From assembly GCA_016714985.1 (NCBI GenBank), contig JADKBS010000008.1, positions 186,001 through 250,000 on the forward strand: a stretch of DNA of 64,000 nucleotides. The letters run 5' to 3'. A program made the position numbers and the translations under genes. Shown one piece after another: positions 40,209 through 50,300 of this stretch; the first letter of the stretch is position 1, and each line of letters starts with the position of its first letter. The DNA is from Saprospiraceae bacterium (GTDB taxonomy: Bacteria; Bacteroidota; Bacteroidia; Chitinophagales; Saprospiraceae). A model generated the notes under the pieces. The model saw only the letters and a list, made by a program, of their open reading frames with translations. It ran no database searches and was not told the DNA's origin.

Positions 40209-40847
40209 ATGAAGTTAAAAATCTGCGGCCTAAAACACCCCGCCAACGTCCACCAACTCCTGACCTTAAAGCCGGACTATATCGGGTTCATTTTTTACAA
40301 AAAAAGCCCCCGTTACGTGGGTGAGGTCGCTGATTTGGACTGGGTGAAAAACCTGCCGGGCAGCTCCCGAAAAGTCGGGGTGTTCGTGAACGAGGCAGTG
40401 GAGGCGGTGGAAAATATTGCGGCAGCACTTGGCTTGCAGGTCGTTCAATTGCATGGCGAAGAAACGCCGGAGATTTGCAACGCACTGAAAATGAGTGGCT
40501 TGAAGGTGTGGAAAGCTTTCGGCGTGGACGAGGATTTTGATTTTGGAAAAACGGCGGCTTACGCTGACGTTTGCGATAAATTCCTTTTCGATACAAAAGG
40601 GAAAAACCGTGGCGGCAATGGCGTGACGTTCGATTGGGGGCTGTTGGAGAAATATCAGGGAGAGACGCCGTTTGTACTGAGCGGCGGCATCTGTATCGAA
40701 GATGCTGGGGCGGTGCTCAAACTTTCCAAGTCTTTGAGACTTGGAAAGTTTCTCTCCGTCCTCGACATCAACTCCCGCTTCGAAACCGAACCCGGCCTTA
40801 AGGATTTTGAACTGATAAAAACATTCAAGCATGAGCTATTTGGCTGA
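40209..40847 (+). CDS. trpF: Phosphoribosylanthranilate isomerase
   Basis: MKLKICGLKHPANV is the TrpF start with the catalytic Cys7. IGFIFYKKSPRYV, KVGVFVNEAVEAV, VVQLHGEETPE and the catalytic Asp in FLFDTKGKNRGGNG follow. It rearranges phosphoribosyl-anthranilate to CdRP. Between GGICIEDAGAV and DINSRFETEPG, residues of about 170-181 are encoded by a perfect 15-bp-stem hairpin (40719-40751), an in-frame insertion in a loop near the phosphate-binding end. The start at 40209 directly follows a microrepeat arm. The last 17 bp overlap the trpB start. Confidence 0.93.
   Translation: MKLKICGLKHPANVHQLLTLKPDYIGFIFYKKSPRYVGEVADLDWVKNLPGSSRKVGVFVNEAVEAVENIAAALGLQVVQLHGEETPEICNALKMSGLKVWKAFGVDEDFDFGKTAAYADVCDKFLFDTKGKNRGGNGVTFDWGLLEKYQGETPFVLSGGICIEDAGAVLKLSKSLRLGKFLSVLDINSRFETEPGLKDFELIKTFKHELFG
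40719..40751. repeat. Perfect hairpin element inside trpF
   Basis: AAACTTTCCAAGTCT, loop TTG, AGACTTGGAAAGTTT. The same core word ACTTTCCAAGT with its complement occurs 100 bp later inside trpB. Confidence 0.9.
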
Positions 40848-42058
40848 AAATCAAGACTTTCCAAGTTCTCAAAACTTGGAAAGTCTGCGCACCCCCGACC
40901 CCGACGGCTTCTATGGCCAGTTTGGCGGTGCCTTCATTCCCGAAATGCTGCACCCCAACGTGGAAGAGCTGCGCAACTGCTACCTCGACATCATCGAGTC
41001 GGCGGCGTTCCAAACGGAATTTCGGGCACTGCTGAAGGACTATGCGGGCCGAGCAACGCCGCTCTATCATGCGAAGCGGCTCTCGGAGCGGTACGGCACC
41101 AAGATTTACCTCAAGCGGGAAGACCTCTGCCACACCGGGGCGCACAAAATCAACAACACCATCGGGCAGATTTTGCTGGCGCAACGATTGGGAAAAAAGC
41201 GCATCATCGCCGAAACCGGGGCGGGGCAGCACGGAGTGGCCACTGCCACTGTATGTGCGCTGATGGGGCTGAAGTGCATCGTTTACATGGGCGCCCTCGA
41301 CATCGAGCGGCAGGCGCCCAACGTGGCCCGGATGCGGATGCTTGGCGCAACGGTCGTGCCCGCCATGAGCGGCAACCAAACCCTCAAGGACGCCACCAAC
41401 GAGGCCATCCGGGACTGGATTTGCAACCCCGTGGACACGCACTATATCATCGGCTCGGTGGTGGGGCCGCACCCGTACCCCGACCTCGTGGCCCGTTTGC
41501 AGTCGGTCATCAGCGAGGAAATCAAGTGGCAACTGCTTGAAAAAGAGGGCATTGCGAACCCAACGACGGTCATCGCCTGCGTGGGTGGCGGCAGCAATGC
41601 GGCGGGGGCATTCTACCATTTCATCGAAGAAAAATCGGTGCGGCTCATCGGCTCGGAGGCGGCGGGGCACGGCGTCCACACGGGCGAGACGGCGGCGACC
41701 ATCGCCCTCGGCAAGCCGGGCATCCTGCACGGCAGCCTGAGCATGTTGATTCAAAACGGGGACGGTCAGGTCATCGAGCCGTACAGCATTTCGGCGGGGC
41801 TGGACTACCCCGGCGTGGGCCCGCTCCATGCGCATTGGCGGCGAGTGGTCGGGCGAGTTTCGTGCCCGTGACGGACGAAGAGGCGCTGGCGGCGGCGTTC
41901 CAATTGGCGAGACTGGAGGGCATCATCCCAGCACTGGAGTCGGCGCATGCGCTGGCGATTTTTGAGAAAATCAAGTTTGAAAAAGAGGACATTGTGGTGC
42001 TGTGTTTGTCGGGAAGGGGGATAAAGATTTGGGAACCTACACGAAGTATTTGACTTAG
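40831..42058 (+). CDS. trpB: Tryptophan synthase beta chain, interrupted by two one-base shifts
   Basis: The first frame (to 41871) contains PDGFYGQFGGAFIPEML, KREDLCHTGAHKINN with the PLP lysine, ETGAGQHGVATATVCALMG, GSNAAGAFYHF and EPYSISAGLDYPGVGP. It then derails, and the correct continuation (SGRASFVPVTDEEALAA to LCLSGRG) lies in the next frame from 41835. Adding one T at 41834 restores it. A second shift near 42015 (GGGGG needing one more G) restores GRGDKDLGTYTKYL and a stop at 42056-42058. The enzyme condenses indole with serine. Both breaks are at homopolymers. Residues of about 8-19 come from an in-frame hairpin. Confidence 0.88.
40854..40886. repeat. Perfect hairpin element inside the trpB N-terminus
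   Basis: AGACTTTCCAAGTT and AACTTGGAAAGTCT (14-bp arms) around a 5-nt loop, read in frame at codons 8-19. Same family as the trpF hairpin at 40719. Confidence 0.9.
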
Positions 42059-42095
42059 AAAATTATCAAATCTTGATAATTTTATGTAAATTGGC

Positions 42096-42560
42096 ATGAA
42101 AGTCCAAGGTAAAAGACACTTCAATCAGGACAATTTGGCATCGGCTGAAATCAAGGTTGCTGGAATTGGCGATATGCCCTGAAAAAGGACGGATGGCAGT
42201 TCACTTGGCGGGTATTGCCAGAAAACAAGGTACAGTTTTTCTCAAACTTGTCCTTGATTCAACACACCGAAAATGTTGAGGGCATAATTATGCTCAGCCT
42301 GCTCGGAGAAGGAATTGTCTATATGGATTGCATTGAAGTGTCTCCCTAAATTTTGGTGCTAAAGGCGTGATTTAGTCGCCGGGTGCTTAGTTGGCTTATG
42401 GCTGTAAGTTGAGCCTTACACTGGGAAAGCCCCATACGATGGTTGTTTGTCTTTGAAAGCAAGACTGTTTTAATGGAGCTTTATCAAAAAATATGGCGCA
42501 AATGGGGCGGTCAAATGTTCTAGCAGAGGCAGGAATAATGCTGATGGAGCTTTATCTGCA
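42096..42560 (+). pseudogene. Decayed GNAT-like acetyltransferase relic
   Basis: Fragments in shifting frames read MKVQGKRHFNQDNLASAEIK, then (42161-42349) WRYALKKDGWQFTWRVLPEN and EGIIMLSLLGEGIVYMDCIE, then LAYGCKLSLTLGKP and CLSFESKTVLMELYQ. Together they resemble a GNAT-fold protein family of Bacteroidota in which a G-x-x-x-L-x-x-x-x/CIEVSP/NxGxxG/LAYGCKLS order is conserved. At least four frame changes and two stops are needed, so it is a true relic or a badly sequenced copy. It lies between trpB and trpA. Confidence 0.45.
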
Positions 42561-42586
42561 AAAGTAATAAAATGAAGAAATTTTGT

Positions 42587-43140
42587 CAATGAAAGTCAAA
42601 ATCATTAATGAAGGCGGCATTCAAATTCCTCAAAGAGGTTGAAATGGGTTTCGGGATTGCACCAAAAGGACGTGATGTGGCCAACCTTTTATCGGTTTCA
42701 AACAGCATACTGAAAAGCAGGGCGTGAAGACCTGCGTCGACACAAACTCGGAGCCACGCTGCATAGGATGGGGCACTTGCCTGTGATGTGGACATCTCCG
42801 CCAACCTCTACCGGTTGACACGCCTCGCAAAAGCAATACTTAATGAGGCAATCGGAGCGCTTGGAGTCAAGAAAAAAGACTTTGCGACATACATAGGAAT
42901 TGAAGACTCCAACCTTAGCGCAATGCTAAAAGGCAACCGCCGCATCAGCCCAGAGTTTGCGCTAAGACTTGCAACCGATGTGGCACGCATTGCCTGCCAC
43001 CCTTTGTGTCCTGATTTCGTGTTTCTAAAAATCAGCCTAATTCTTTGACTGGCATCTTTGGTTTCGGAGCGCATCCCTTTCCTTAGTCGAAATGCAAAAC
43101 TCAAAGTTAAAGTCGAAGAATTGATAACTGGGGATTTACC
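42587..43140 (+). pseudogene. Decayed XRE-type (HigA-like) HTH antitoxin relic
   Basis: An open frame at about 42800-43048 encodes LTRLAKAILNEAIGALGVKK, DFATYIGIEDSNLSAMLKGN and RRISPEFALRL, a good helix-turn-helix of the XRE/HigA class. Upstream fragments (KAAFKFLKEVEMGFGIAPKG and others) and downstream fragments (RNAKLKVKVEELITG) are in other frames. With the GNAT-like relic just before it, the pair resembles a two-gene toxin-antitoxin-type cassette that inserted between trpB and trpA and decayed. Confidence 0.5.
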
Positions 43141-43154
43141 TCCAAACCAAAAAC

Positions 43155-43927
43155 ATGAACCGACTCGTTTAAAACAATTATTCCAGCATAAGCCCCAAAA
43201 CATCCTCTCCATCTTCTTCACCGCCGGCCACCCCACGCCCGACGGCACCCGCATGACCATCCTCGACCTGGCCGCTGCCGGGGCCGACCTCGTGGAGGTG
43301 GGCATCCCCTTCAGCGACCCGCTGGCCGATGGGCCGACCATCCAGGCCAGCAGCCATGCGGCATTGGAAAACGGGATGTCGTTGGAGAAGCTGTTTGCGC
43401 AGCTCGAAGGCATCCGCTCGGAAACACAAATGCCGCTGGTGCTGATGGGCTACCTGAACCCCGTGCTGCAATTCGGCATGGAACGTTTCTGCGAGCGCTG
43501 CGCTGCCGTGGGCGTGGACGGCGTCATTTTGCCCGATTTGCCCTTGGCTTTTTTTCAAAAGAACTATGCATCGCTCTTCGAGCAACATGGCATCTGTCCC
43601 ATCTTTCTCGTCACACCGCAGACCAGCGATGAGCGTATCCGGGAACTAGATACCGCCAGTCGGGGCTTCCTCTACGCCGTGAGCACGGCCAGCACGACAG
43701 GTGGTGCAGGTGGTTTCAACGAGTCACAAGTGGCTTATTTCCAGCGCATTGCGAAGCTAAAGCTAAATAACCCCGTGCTGGTGGGCTTTGGCATTTCGGA
43801 CAAAACAGCCTTCGATACCGTTTGCCAATACCTTAATGGTGGCGTGGTGGGCAGTGCCTTCATAAGGGCGCAGGAGGCGGATATTTCCGCACATGATTTT
43901 GTAGAAAGCATCAGGGGCGGAAAGTGA
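43155..43927 (+). CDS. trpA: Tryptophan synthase alpha chain (one-base shift near the start)
   Basis: The barrel is complete: SIFFTAGHPTPDG, GADLVEVGIPFSDPLADGPTIQ (family signature with catalytic Glu and Asp), LMGYLNPVLQFG, GVDGVILPDLP, STASTTGGAG and VGFGISDK. It cleaves indole-glycerol phosphate and passes indole to TrpB. The natural start is MNRL at 43155, but this frame stops after five codons. Inserting one T in the TTT at 43168-43170 gives MNRLVLKQLFQHKP in frame with the rest. As read, the open frame begins at 43058 in decayed upstream sequence. It is the last gene of the operon. Confidence 0.92.
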
Positions 43928-44030
43928 TTTTTTCATAAAAACATCGTTCTCGCAGAACTATATTCCGATTTGAGCGGTATAGAATCCATTATTTCGCACG
44001 AAATATGGTTTACCAACTTTGTCACCTATG

Positions 44031-45308
44031 TTGTCCCGCACCTTATCCGCTTATCTTGCCCCTTACAAAGGACTTTCACGGTCAGCTTGGCTGATTTCGG
44101 TGGCCTCCCTCATCAACCGGAGCGGCACCATGGTGCTTCCCTTCCTGTCGGTCTATCTCATTTCCGACCTGCAGTTCACGATGGAGCAGGCCGGCATTGT
44201 GATGACCCTGTTTGGGGCAGGCTCTTTCCTGGGGTCATTTTTGGGCGGCAACCTGACGGACAGAATCGGGTACCACCGGGTGCTGTTCTGGTCGCTGTTC
44301 CTGGGGGGAATTGGCTTCATTGCATTGGGCTATGTCAAGAGCTTGGAAGGCATCTATGTCATGGTTTTCATGTTGAGCACCGTTGGCGATGCGTTCCGCC
44401 CGGCCACAATGGCAGCCTTGGCAGCACATAGCACACCCGAAAACCGTACCCGTTCCTACTCTCTTATGCGGATGTCCATCAACTTGGGATTCACGATTGG
44501 GCCAGCAGTGGGCGGGGTATTGGCAGCTTGGAAAGGCTACCACACCTTATTTTGGGTGGACGGTATAACCTGCATTGCTTCGGCCATTTTCTTTCGGTCA
44601 ATCCTAAAGCCGGTACAATTGAGCGAAGCGGAAAAGGCCGCCTCTAAAGCTGCCGATAAACCTGTGGTCCAATCTCCCTACAGGGACAAGCAATACTTGA
44701 TTTTCCTGTTGCTGACCATGTTGGGCGCCACGGTGTTCTTGCAGATTATTTCATCGCTGCCCGTATATTATGACAAGGTGATGCACATGAACGAGTGGCA
44801 AATCGGGGTCTTGCTCGCATTCAATGGCCTCATTGTTTTCTTGACGGAAATGCCCTTGGTGTTCACCCTGGAGCGGAGAATGAAGCGGATGAACTGCATC
44901 ATTACCGGCATCGTCCTGTATGCTTTCGGGTATCTTGTGCTGAATATTGCTCCGCAAAGCGTTGCCATTGCCATCTTGTCCATGTTTGCGCTTTCGATTG
45001 GCGAGATATTCAACATGCCCTTCGCCAATTCCTTCGCCCTCAGCCGTACAACGGATGCAAACCGGGGAAAGTACATGGGCCTGTATTCGATGACTTACTC
45101 GTTGGCACATATCATCGGGCCTTATTTTTCGATGAAGATAGCCGAGCGGCACGGGTTCGATGTGCTTTGGTACATTTCCGGGGCCATTTGCATCTTGGTC
45201 GCTTGGGGTTTTATGGGCATGAAGAAGAACAATCCCGACCCTATCCCAACTGCACAAGTAGCGGAAGAAGAACTTATGCCCGTCGTTCCATTGGAAGGCA
45301 CGACTTGA
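44031..45308 (+). CDS. MFS transporter (12 TM)
   Basis: From ATG 44031 (MLSRTLSAYLAPYKGLSR) about twelve hydrophobic helices can be counted in two sets of six. The family motif A is visible as GGNLTDRIGYHRVLF between TM2 and TM3, and a charged central loop (EAEKAASKAADK, about residues 205-220) separates the halves. Members of this group (YdeE-like) export drugs or metabolites by proton antiport. The gene follows trpA by about 100 bp on the same strand and might read through from the trp operon, so an aromatic compound is a possible substrate, but this is only inference. Confidence 0.88.
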   Translation: MSRTLSAYLAPYKGLSRSAWLISVASLINRSGTMVLPFLSVYLISDLQFTMEQAGIVMTLFGAGSFLGSFLGGNLTDRIGYHRVLFWSLFLGGIGFIALGYVKSLEGIYVMVFMLSTVGDAFRPATMAALAAHSTPENRTRSYSLMRMSINLGFTIGPAVGGVLAAWKGYHTLFWVDGITCIASAIFFRSILKPVQLSEAEKAASKAADKPVVQSPYRDKQYLIFLLLTMLGATVFLQIISSLPVYYDKVMHMNEWQIGVLLAFNGLIVFLTEMPLVFTLERRMKRMNCIITGIVLYAFGYLVLNIAPQSVAIAILSMFALSIGEIFNMPFANSFALSRTTDANRGKYMGLYSMTYSLAHIIGPYFSMKIAERHGFDVLWYISGAICILVAWGFMGMKKNNPDPIPTAQVAEEELMPVVPLEGTT

Positions 45309-45363
45309 TTTGCGGCCCCAATTCCTTGCGTTTTTGAAAAAGGCGTAGTTTTGGCCGATTTTA

Positions 45364-45437
45364 ATAGTCATTGGTCATTAAAGTCATTTGTCATTAACTC
45401 CGAACCATTGACCAATGACCCGAATGACCAATGACTT
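45364..45437. repeat. GTCATTGGTCATTAAA microrepeat with inverted arms before gpsA
   Basis: Units of AGTCATTGGTCATTA (45365-45396) and their complement TGACCAATGAC (45411-45435) form a hairpin ending 8 bp before the gpsA start codon. Confidence 0.85.
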
Positions 45438-45444
45438 TTCCATA

Positions 45445-46500
45445 ATGTCCAATTTCAACAAACATATCGCCACAGGCGTCATTGGCTCGGGCAGCTTTGG
45501 CACAGCAGTGGCCAATTTGCTGGCCTTCAACACCGATGTGCTGATTTTCAGCCGCCGGGAGCAGATGGTGGAGGCCATCAATAAGGAGCACCGCCACCCG
45601 ACCTTCAACGTCGCCCTTTCGGAGCGCATACGTGCCACTTCCGACCCACAGGAGATAGCCGAAAGCTGTTCCCTGATTTTCCCCATCGTTACTTCCGAGG
45701 GCTTCCGCCCGATGATGCAGACCTTCTCGCCGTTCCTGCGGCCCTACCATATCCTTATCCACGGCACCAAGGGTTTCGATATCAAGAACCTGACGGAGCA
45801 AGAACTGAAAGAAGGCAAAATCACCCGCAACGGTGTGCGCACCATGAGCGAAGTGATACGGGAGGAATCGGTGGTGGTACGGGTAGGCTGCCTTTCCGGC
45901 CCCAACCTCGCCTCCGAAATCATGGCCGGGCAACCGACGGCCACGGTCATCGGCAGCAAGTTCGACGAGGTGGTGAGCACGGGGAAGAAGGTGTTGAGCA
46001 GCAAGTATTTCCAAGTATTTGGCACGTATGAGATATTGGGTGCGGAACTGGCGGGGGCGTTGAAGAACACCATTGCCATCGGCAGCGGCATTTTGGGTGG
46101 CTTGGGCCTTGGCAAAAACCTGCAAGCCCTGCTCATCAACCGGGGCCTGATGGAGATGATCTATTACGGCAAGGCGCTCGGTTCATCACCCAAGCCCTTC
46201 GTAGGCACGGCGGGCATCGGCGACCTAATTTGCACCGCCACCAGCATGAGCAGCCGCAACTACACTTTCGGCTACCGACTTGGCCAAGGGGAGAAGACCG
46301 CCGACATACTCGCCTCTATGCCAGAGGTGGCCGAGGGCGTGCGCACCCTTAAGATTGCGAAGCACCTGGCCGACCACCTGAAGTTGCACGTGCCCATCAC
46401 GCAGATGCTCTACCGGGCCGTGCATGAAGGCTATGACATCCAACAGGCCATTGAGTACCTGATGCGCTATCCATATTATGTGGATGTGGATTTTATTTGA
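45445..46500 (+). CDS. gpsA: Glycerol-3-phosphate dehydrogenase [NAD(P)+]
   Basis: The start at 45445 gives MSNFNKHIATGVIGSGSFGTA with the dinucleotide-binding G-x-G-x-F-G-T-A loop. GCLSGPNLASEIMAGQPTA (about 152-170) and the catalytic lysine in ELAGALKNTIAIGSG (about 207-221) follow, then FVGTAGIGDLICTATS and SRNYTFG. The enzyme reduces dihydroxyacetone phosphate to sn-glycerol-3-phosphate for phospholipid synthesis in the cytoplasm. It is 351 residues, slightly longer than the usual 330-340. The in-frame ATG at 45415 lies in the microrepeat and was rejected. Confidence 0.94.
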   Translation: MSNFNKHIATGVIGSGSFGTAVANLLAFNTDVLIFSRREQMVEAINKEHRHPTFNVALSERIRATSDPQEIAESCSLIFPIVTSEGFRPMMQTFSPFLRPYHILIHGTKGFDIKNLTEQELKEGKITRNGVRTMSEVIREESVVVRVGCLSGPNLASEIMAGQPTATVIGSKFDEVVSTGKKVLSSKYFQVFGTYEILGAELAGALKNTIAIGSGILGGLGLGKNLQALLINRGLMEMIYYGKALGSSPKPFVGTAGIGDLICTATSMSSRNYTFGYRLGQGEKTADILASMPEVAEGVRTLKIAKHLADHLKLHVPITQMLYRAVHEGYDIQQAIEYLMRYPYYVDVDFI

Positions 46501-46722
46501 AAACCCTGTGCTGGTATTTATACTTCTGGCCGTTAGCTGTTAGCCATTTGCTTTTGACCAACAGTAAATTCAAATGGACAAAACCTGGCGCTCAAAAGTA
46601 TAGAAGGGGGGCTTTCGGGGGACTTATTTCAATTTCCCCCTCAAAGCGACCCCTCATCAATAGTTGCAAATCGGCACACTACCCATAAAACCTACCTTAT
46701 ACATTAATTTTTTTCAAAATTA
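46501..46722. other. Gap after gpsA without a gene
   Basis: Short frames occur on both strands but none is convincing. A GCTGTTAGCCATTTGC word and an AT-rich segment (46690-46722) precede a canonical promoter. Confidence 0.4.
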
Positions 46723-46753
46723 TTTGACAATTCAACAAAGCCGTTTACCTTTG
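46723..46753 (+). promoter_or_regulatory. Canonical Bacteroidota promoter TTTG-N19-TACCTTTG
   Basis: TTTG at 46723-46726 and TACCTTTG at 46746-46753 match the consensus exactly in sequence and spacing. Transcription would start near 46760, about 570 bp before the large secreted-protein gene, giving a very long leader. Confidence 0.75.
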
Positions 46754-46798
46754 CCAAAATTGAACGAACCGAATTTGTAATCCACAACCGATTTTCCC

Positions 46799-46906
46799 AT
46801 GAAAAGTATTAACCGAAACTTCGCACACTCCGTTTTTGACCTACTTCTCCAATTGTTTCTTCCTAAAAATCTCAGGGCATGCCCTGTGTCGCTGAACGCT
46901 TCTTGA
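46799..46906 (+). CDS. Possible short leader ORF (35 aa)
   Basis: An ATG about 40 nt after the predicted transcription start opens a 35-codon frame (MKSINRNFAHSVFDLLLQLF, then a basic end and TGA). It is the first frame on the transcript and lacks homology I can recognise. It might be a leader peptide or a small membrane-active protein; it may also be chance. Confidence 0.3.
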   Translation: MKSINRNFAHSVFDLLLQLFLPKNLRACPVSLNAS

Positions 46907-47325
46907 AGCGCAGTCCGCCCGTTTTCCAATCTACCCTTTTGTAAAATTCAGCCAGTTTAAAGGACAATATATGCGTATGGCATTGCCATGCACATATAGA
47001 TGATTTAACTGCACACTACGGGAACCACCCACCATTACTGGAACATAGACAAATCCGGGCATACCCTTCGTTGCCTGAGAGGTTCATGAATATAACTTTA
47101 ATCGTCATGCTGCATGCACTGATGAAGGGGATTTTTATGCCATTTAATCAAATTAAACAATCACAAGGTGCTGATTGCCAACAGGTTGAGCGAAGCGCCA
47201 AAAAGAATTTGACAAATTATAATCCATGTATATGAAGCGGCGAATCCTACTAGGTTCGCCGCCTTCATCAAGCTGTTTTAAACAATTCTTTCACAACCGA
47301 TTTATTCAACAAATTAAGTAATCCG
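46907..47325. other. Long leader of the large secreted-protein gene
   Basis: No gene is evident. A hairpin at 47233-47267 (GAAGCGGCGAA, loop, TTCGCCGCCTTC) lies about 60 bp before the start codon at 47326 and has no T run, so it is more likely a regulatory leader structure than a terminator. Confidence 0.5.
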
Positions 47326-50300
47326 ATGAAAAAAACGATTACACCCGTTTTAATTGACCGGGCTTTTTACCGTTCTTTAACCAAAACGTCCGTTTTACTC
47401 AAGGCCTTATCCCTGTTTGTAGCAGGTATGCTGGCCAGCACCTCGACCCTCAACGCACAGTGCAGCATGGCTTGTTCCGGCTCCACCAATGTTTCGCTCT
47501 CGCCTACCTGCCAAGGCACGATTACCTACGATATGATTCTGCAAAACCCCAACAACTGCTCGCCCAATGGCCCCTCAGCCTATCAGGTGATCGTGATGGA
47601 TTTAGCGGGAACCCCCATACCCACCAGCCCGGTCGTCACTGCCGACAACATCGGCCAGACACTGACGGTGAAGGTGAAGCACTGGGCCTCCTGGCAACTC
47701 CTGTTGGGGCAACATCAATGTGGAGGACAAGGTCGGCCCGACAATTACCTGCCCGGCCAACGTCACCGTGCCGTGCACCAGCCCGACCACCACAGCCCTC
47801 ACTGGCACGGCAACGGCCACCGATTGCTCCGACTTCACCATCACCAGCACCGACCAGACGCAGGTACTTGGCTGCGCAGGCTCGAACTTCACCGCCATCA
47901 TCACCCGTACCTGGCTGGCAGTGGACTTGGGTGGCTACCTCAACACCTGCACACAAACCATCAACGTCACCAAACCAACCTCGGCGAACATCAGCTGGCC
48001 GCCAAACCGAGACGGCATCGCAGCGCCCATGCTCGATTGCGTGAACCCCAACACCACGCCCGCCAATACGGGCGCACCGAGCATTGGTGGCTACCCGATT
48101 CCCAATGGCACGGGTTACTGCAACATGGCGGTGACGTTCAGCGACCAGCACATACCCATTTGCCAGAACAGCTACAAAATCTTGCGCACCTGGACGGTGG
48201 TCAACTGGTGCAACAGCACCATCTCCACCCATACGCAAATTATTGCGGTGAAGGACGTGACGCCACCAACCCTCACCTGTCCCGCCGACCTGACCGTGGG
48301 CACGACCTCTGCCATTGTTTGCAAGGCAAACGTACTGCTGCCACCGGTGGGCATTACCGACAACTGCTCGACCAGCTTCACGGTCAGCATCAGCTCACCA
48401 GCCGGCCAGGTACAGGGCAACGGCGGGCTGCTGAACAACGTCAGCCCCGGTGTTTATACCATTACCTACAATGTGACAGACGGCTGCGGCAACTCCAATT
48501 TCTGCACCTCCAAGCTGACCGTGGTGGACGACGACTCACCCACCATGATTTGCAACGAATACACCGTGGTGACGCTGAACAGCAACGGCACTGCCATCGT
48601 TTTCCCGACCACCTTCAACAACGGAAGCTACGACAACTGCAGCCCCGTGAACCTTACCGTGCGCCGCATGACGCAGGCTTGTGGCACACAGCCCGTTTAT
48701 GGCCCCAACGTGAAGTTCTGCTGCGAAGACGTTGGGCAAGGCATTCAAGTACAAATGCAAGGCACTGACGCCAGCGGCAACACCAACTCCTGCATGGTAA
48801 CCGTGCATGTGACGGACCACTCGCAGCCCTCCATCCTCTGTCCGCCCAACGCAACCGTAAACTGCAACCAAGACCCGACCAACCTAAGCCTGACCGGACA
48901 AGCCACCGCAGCAGCCTCATGTGGCACACCAACCATCACCTATACAGATGCCAGCAACCTGAACATGTGCGACGTGGGCACTATCATCCGAACTTGGAAG
49001 GCTACATTAGGGAACAACAACTCAAGCACCTGCACCCAGACCATTTTATCGGTGGACAACACGCCCGTGACCGTTACCTTCCCACCGAGCTACAATGTAC
49101 CTGGTAATTGCGTCAGCCTAAACAGCCTTGCACCAGCCAACCTGCCCGCTCCTTATGGTGCACCAACCATCACCAGCGACTGTGAAATGATGGCCATCAA
49201 CCATACCGACCAAGTGTTCGTCGTATCAGGCCCGGCTTGCTACAAGATCATCCGCACCTGGAAGGTCATCAACTGGTGTACCTATGTGGCAGGTGGCACG
49301 GTCGGACTGTGGGAAGGCCAGCAAATCATCATGGTGACGGACAACACAGCGCCGACCTTCACTTGTCCCAGCAATATGGTGGTGGCCGTGGACGCCAACT
49401 GCAAGGGCAACTTCACCTTGCCGCAGGTGACGAATATCCAAGACTGCAGCCAGAACGTGACCGTTTCGGTGAACAGCAGTTTCGGCAGCGGCTATGGGCC
49501 GTTCACCAACGTGAACCCCGGCAACTATACCGCCAACTATGTCATCGCCGATGGCTGTGGCAACTCCGGTACCTGCGCCATCACCATCCAGGTCAAGGAC
49601 GATAAAAAGCCGACGCCCTATTGCAAGAACGGCCTCATCATCGAGCTGATGCAGAACGGCACGGTGGCCACTTGGGCCAGCGACTTCAACGCTGGCAGCT
49701 TTGACAACTGCCCCGGCAGCTTGATTTATTCATTTTCGCCCAATATCAATCAAACAGGCCTGACGGTGGACTGCGACGACATTGGACAAATCCCTATTCA
49801 AATGTGGGTGACGGATGCGAGTGGCAATCAGGATTTCTGCACCACCTTCCTCGTCGTGCAGGACAACATGAACGCCTGCGGCAACGGCGGGGGAAATGGC
49901 AACCTCGTGGCGGGCGTTGCTGGGGCCATCACCAACGAGAGCGGGCAGAACGTACAGAACGTGCATGTAAACCTCAACGACCCACTTTCGCAATCGGCCA
50001 TGACGGGCGCAAACGGCGCTTTCAACTTTGCGGCGGTGCAGATGGGTGGCGATTACACCGTCTCTCCGGAAAGGACTCCAACCTGATGAACGGCGTTTCC
50101 ACTTACGACATGGTGCTGATTCGCAAGCACATCCTTGGCATGGAATACCTTGACTCACCGTACAAGATAATTGCTGCCGATGTCAACCATTCCAACGGCA
50201 TCACTACCTACGACTTGGTGGAAATCCAAAAAGCAATCCTGCATATCACAGACGCTTTTGCCAACAACACCTCATGGCGCTTCGTGGATGCAGCCTATGT

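Noticed and set aside
40825..41835. 336-codon minus-strand frame in trpB
   Set aside because: Antisense to conserved TrpB motifs; His/Arg-rich shadow.
46990..47120. Riboswitch suggested by CCTGAGAGG
   Set aside because: The word resembles a fragment of known aptamers, but no further conserved core or pairing could be found.
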